64,000 nucleotides of DNA from Dipteris shenzhenensis (Eukaryota; Polypodiophyta; Polypodiopsida; Gleicheniales): NCBI GenBank assembly GCA_047967505.1, contig CM106538.1; one strand, 5' to 3'. The position numbers and the translations under genes were made by a program. Positions 62,621 to 64,000 of the stretch are shown piece after piece (position 1 is the stretch's first letter; every line of letters starts with the position of its first letter). The notes beneath the pieces were generated by a model. It had not been told where the DNA came from and ran no database searches. It saw nothing but the letters and a program-made list of their open reading frames with translations.

Positions 62621-63160
62621 CAAGGATCTCGAGCTGGAGCTGGAGCTGGAGCAAAAGTCAAACCACCAAGTTGAATCCAGAGGTGGATATGCAAGCGGCA
62701 ATCTAGAGAGGCAACAGGCAAGCGGGCAAGTGAAATGGAGAGGTGGAGAGGCAAACTGTACGAAAATCATTAAAAATCAGCAAAATGATATTGCTCGTAT
62801 CTTCTAATCTGTTGCGAAGAAGGAAATTCTGATAGCACGAACAGCTCCAAAAGGGGGGTAAAACCTTAGTTCGATTGCTCAAGACTATTCCGGGCTGCCC
62901 GACAGCTACACAACTTCCGATATCCGAAATTGCCTGAAAAAACTGCATGCGCGATGCAAAACGAAGTCGCCCGGCTGAGGAATGCTTCCTGGTGCAAAAT
63001 CTTGCAACCAAACTAAAGCTCAAGATCATGCGAATCTCATGGGATCTCAGGATAGACAAAAGAGAAGTCGACCAGCAAGAACTAACTTCTTCTTTGCAAT
63101 TGAAGTGCAACAGGAGCACGCGGGAGAGCGGGGAAGCAAGTGACAGAGCTGGAAGGACTA
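62621..63160 (-). other. Leader of the minus-strand copia fragment (part 2)
   Basis: Non-coding region between LINE i and the primer site. A GGAGCT triplet repeat occurs at about 62635-62655. No gene was seen. Confidence 0.5.
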
Positions 63161-63174
63161 GCTCTGATACCACA

Positions 63175-63365
63175 TGTACGAACAAGAATGGGGAAGAGTT
63201 GTGAACACAAGAGAACAAGAATTGAACACAAGTGAACTCCAATTGAAATGTTCAACCAAATGAAGTACATGTACTTGGTATATATAGTCCAAGTACTAGA
63301 ACACATAAAAACTCTAAAATAGACTAAGTCCAAGTCTATCCTACATCACTATATCATTGTATACA
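63175..63365 (-). repeat. 5' LTR of the minus-strand copia fragment
   Basis: 191 bp with TG...CA ends and a TATA-like CTATATATACC (plus strand 63280-63290). It is placed by the adjacent primer site at 63161-63172 and by the resumption of LINE sequence at 63366. Confidence 0.72.
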
Positions 63366-64000
63366 CCACCAACATAGAGTTCAGGCTATACTTCTTGACC
63401 TTTCTAAGGGTAGGTGACCGGGTTCGGATGAACTTACTCCCTCCATTACTTTTTGGGATAAGATTGGGAATCACATTACTTCATCCCTACATGCATTTGG
63501 GACTCTAGTGAGATGCCTGACTCACTTACAAACGGTCTCATTCATCTTATTCCAAAATGAGATAGCAAAGATTTAGTGTCTCAATGGAGGCCTATTACTC
63601 TTTGGACACTTTGTACAAAATCATAACTAAAGCAATCTGCCTGTGTCTGCAGCCCCTACTTCTAGACCTTATCCATGATATGCAAACATGCTTTGTGCAT
63701 GGCACAAGTATTTTTTATAATATATTTTTATTTGGAAAGCTTCTGAGTGGGCTATGTAGAGTGGCCAGAGGTTGGCCATTCTACTCTTGGATTTTGAGAA
63801 AACTTATGGTAGGGTAGACTGGGGCTTTTTAGAGAGCACCCTTCTTCGCTTTGGATTTACAAATCAGCCCACAACTAGGTGCTTATTATCGGGGTCAAGG
63901 GAGAGAGGTTCCAATTTCTAGATTAGTCTGCCAGGGATGCCCTCTAACTCCTTTACTTTCTTTTTTTTTTTTGGATCAAGCTATGAGTATCTACATTGGA
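63366..64000 (+). pseudogene. LINE reverse transcriptase fragment at the window end
   Basis: Starts inside the LINE reverse transcriptase (ACCAACATAGAGTTCAGG, equivalent of FTNIEFRTAL) and continues in broken frames: a PLLLDLIHDMQTCFVHG-type segment, WILRKLMVG (equivalent of LLLDFEKAYDRVDW), VCQGCPL and QAMSIYIG. Stops and small indels are frequent. It runs off the window. It may belong with LINE h or be another copy. Confidence 0.78.

Larger units (their letters stand above)
60703..63365 (-). mobile_element. copia-type fragment: 5' LTR, leader and partial gag
   Basis: Minus strand: a 191-bp LTR (63365 down to 63175, TGTATACAATG to TTGTTCGTACA), primer site TGGTATCAGAGC (63172-63161), a leader carrying LINE i, and gag to 60703, where the element is cut next to LINE h. 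There is no Pol and no 3' LTR. It is unrelated to the copia element at 17331. Confidence 0.78.

Noticed and set aside
1-64000. tRNA, rRNA or other structured RNA genes, bacterial operons, integrons or phage
   Set aside because: No tRNA cloverleaf sequence, rRNA block or bacterial gene organisation was seen; primer sites only resemble tRNA 3' ends because they pair with them.

Overview
This window is a piece of repeat-packed nuclear DNA from a land plant. The evidence is plant-type Ty1/copia retrotransposons primed by initiator-Met tRNA (primer sites TGGTATCAGAGC), L1-like LINEs with a zinc-knuckle ORF1 and a C-terminal zinc domain, large pol-less LTR elements, and no bacterial gene organisation, tRNA or rRNA. 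I cannot name the species; a large-genome plant is the best guess. I found no intact host gene. Almost every base can be assigned to a mobile element, its remnant, or a low-complexity tract.

Layout. 1-588: copia integrase scrap. 593-3731: LINE a (+). 3732-7590: G1 (-), a partial LTR element with two accessory ORFs (A and B). 7591-10437: LINE b (-). 10883-14421: LINE c (+), with a 15-bp target duplication and a solo LTR inside it. 14708-14878: LINE 3' end. 15223-34722: LINE d (+), split by a three-level nest. The nest is a copia element (17331-34128), which holds LTR element G2 (18685-29913), which holds a copia-type gag-only element (23078-27255). 34727-35458: an unrelated LTR. 36230-36760: a decayed gypsy RNase H. 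39262-44636: LINE e (+) broken by LINE f (-). 45690-50893: LINE g (+), split by a 2.2-kb non-coding LTR element. 50894-58025: a cluster of one small LTR family in alternating orientations. 58026-60702: LINE pieces with a 913-bp TRIM-like element. 60703-63365: a minus-strand copia fragment carrying a short LINE insertion. 63366-64000: LINE reverse transcriptase.

How it fits together. The LINE copies share one plan: a pyrimidine-rich 5' tract, ORF1 (DUF4283-like domain plus CCHC knuckle), a 4-nt ATGA overlap into ORF2 (AP-type endonuclease, reverse transcriptase, zf-RVT), a conserved 3' end (CTTAATAGAAGT) and poly(A). The nest dates itself: LTR pairs differ by about 3.7% (outer copia), 2.4% (G2) and 0.9% (inner element), counted by eye, as the nesting order demands. 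Most premature stops are single C-to-T or G-to-A changes (CAG to TAG, TGG to TAG or TGA, CGA to TGA), which is what methylated, silenced plant DNA produces.

The least familiar content is the G1/G2 family. It is LTR-bounded and no pol is visible. G2 has a gag with four CCHC knuckles, and the family carries an accessory module of unknown function (ORF-A, and the coiled-coil ORF-B) next to the 3' LTR.
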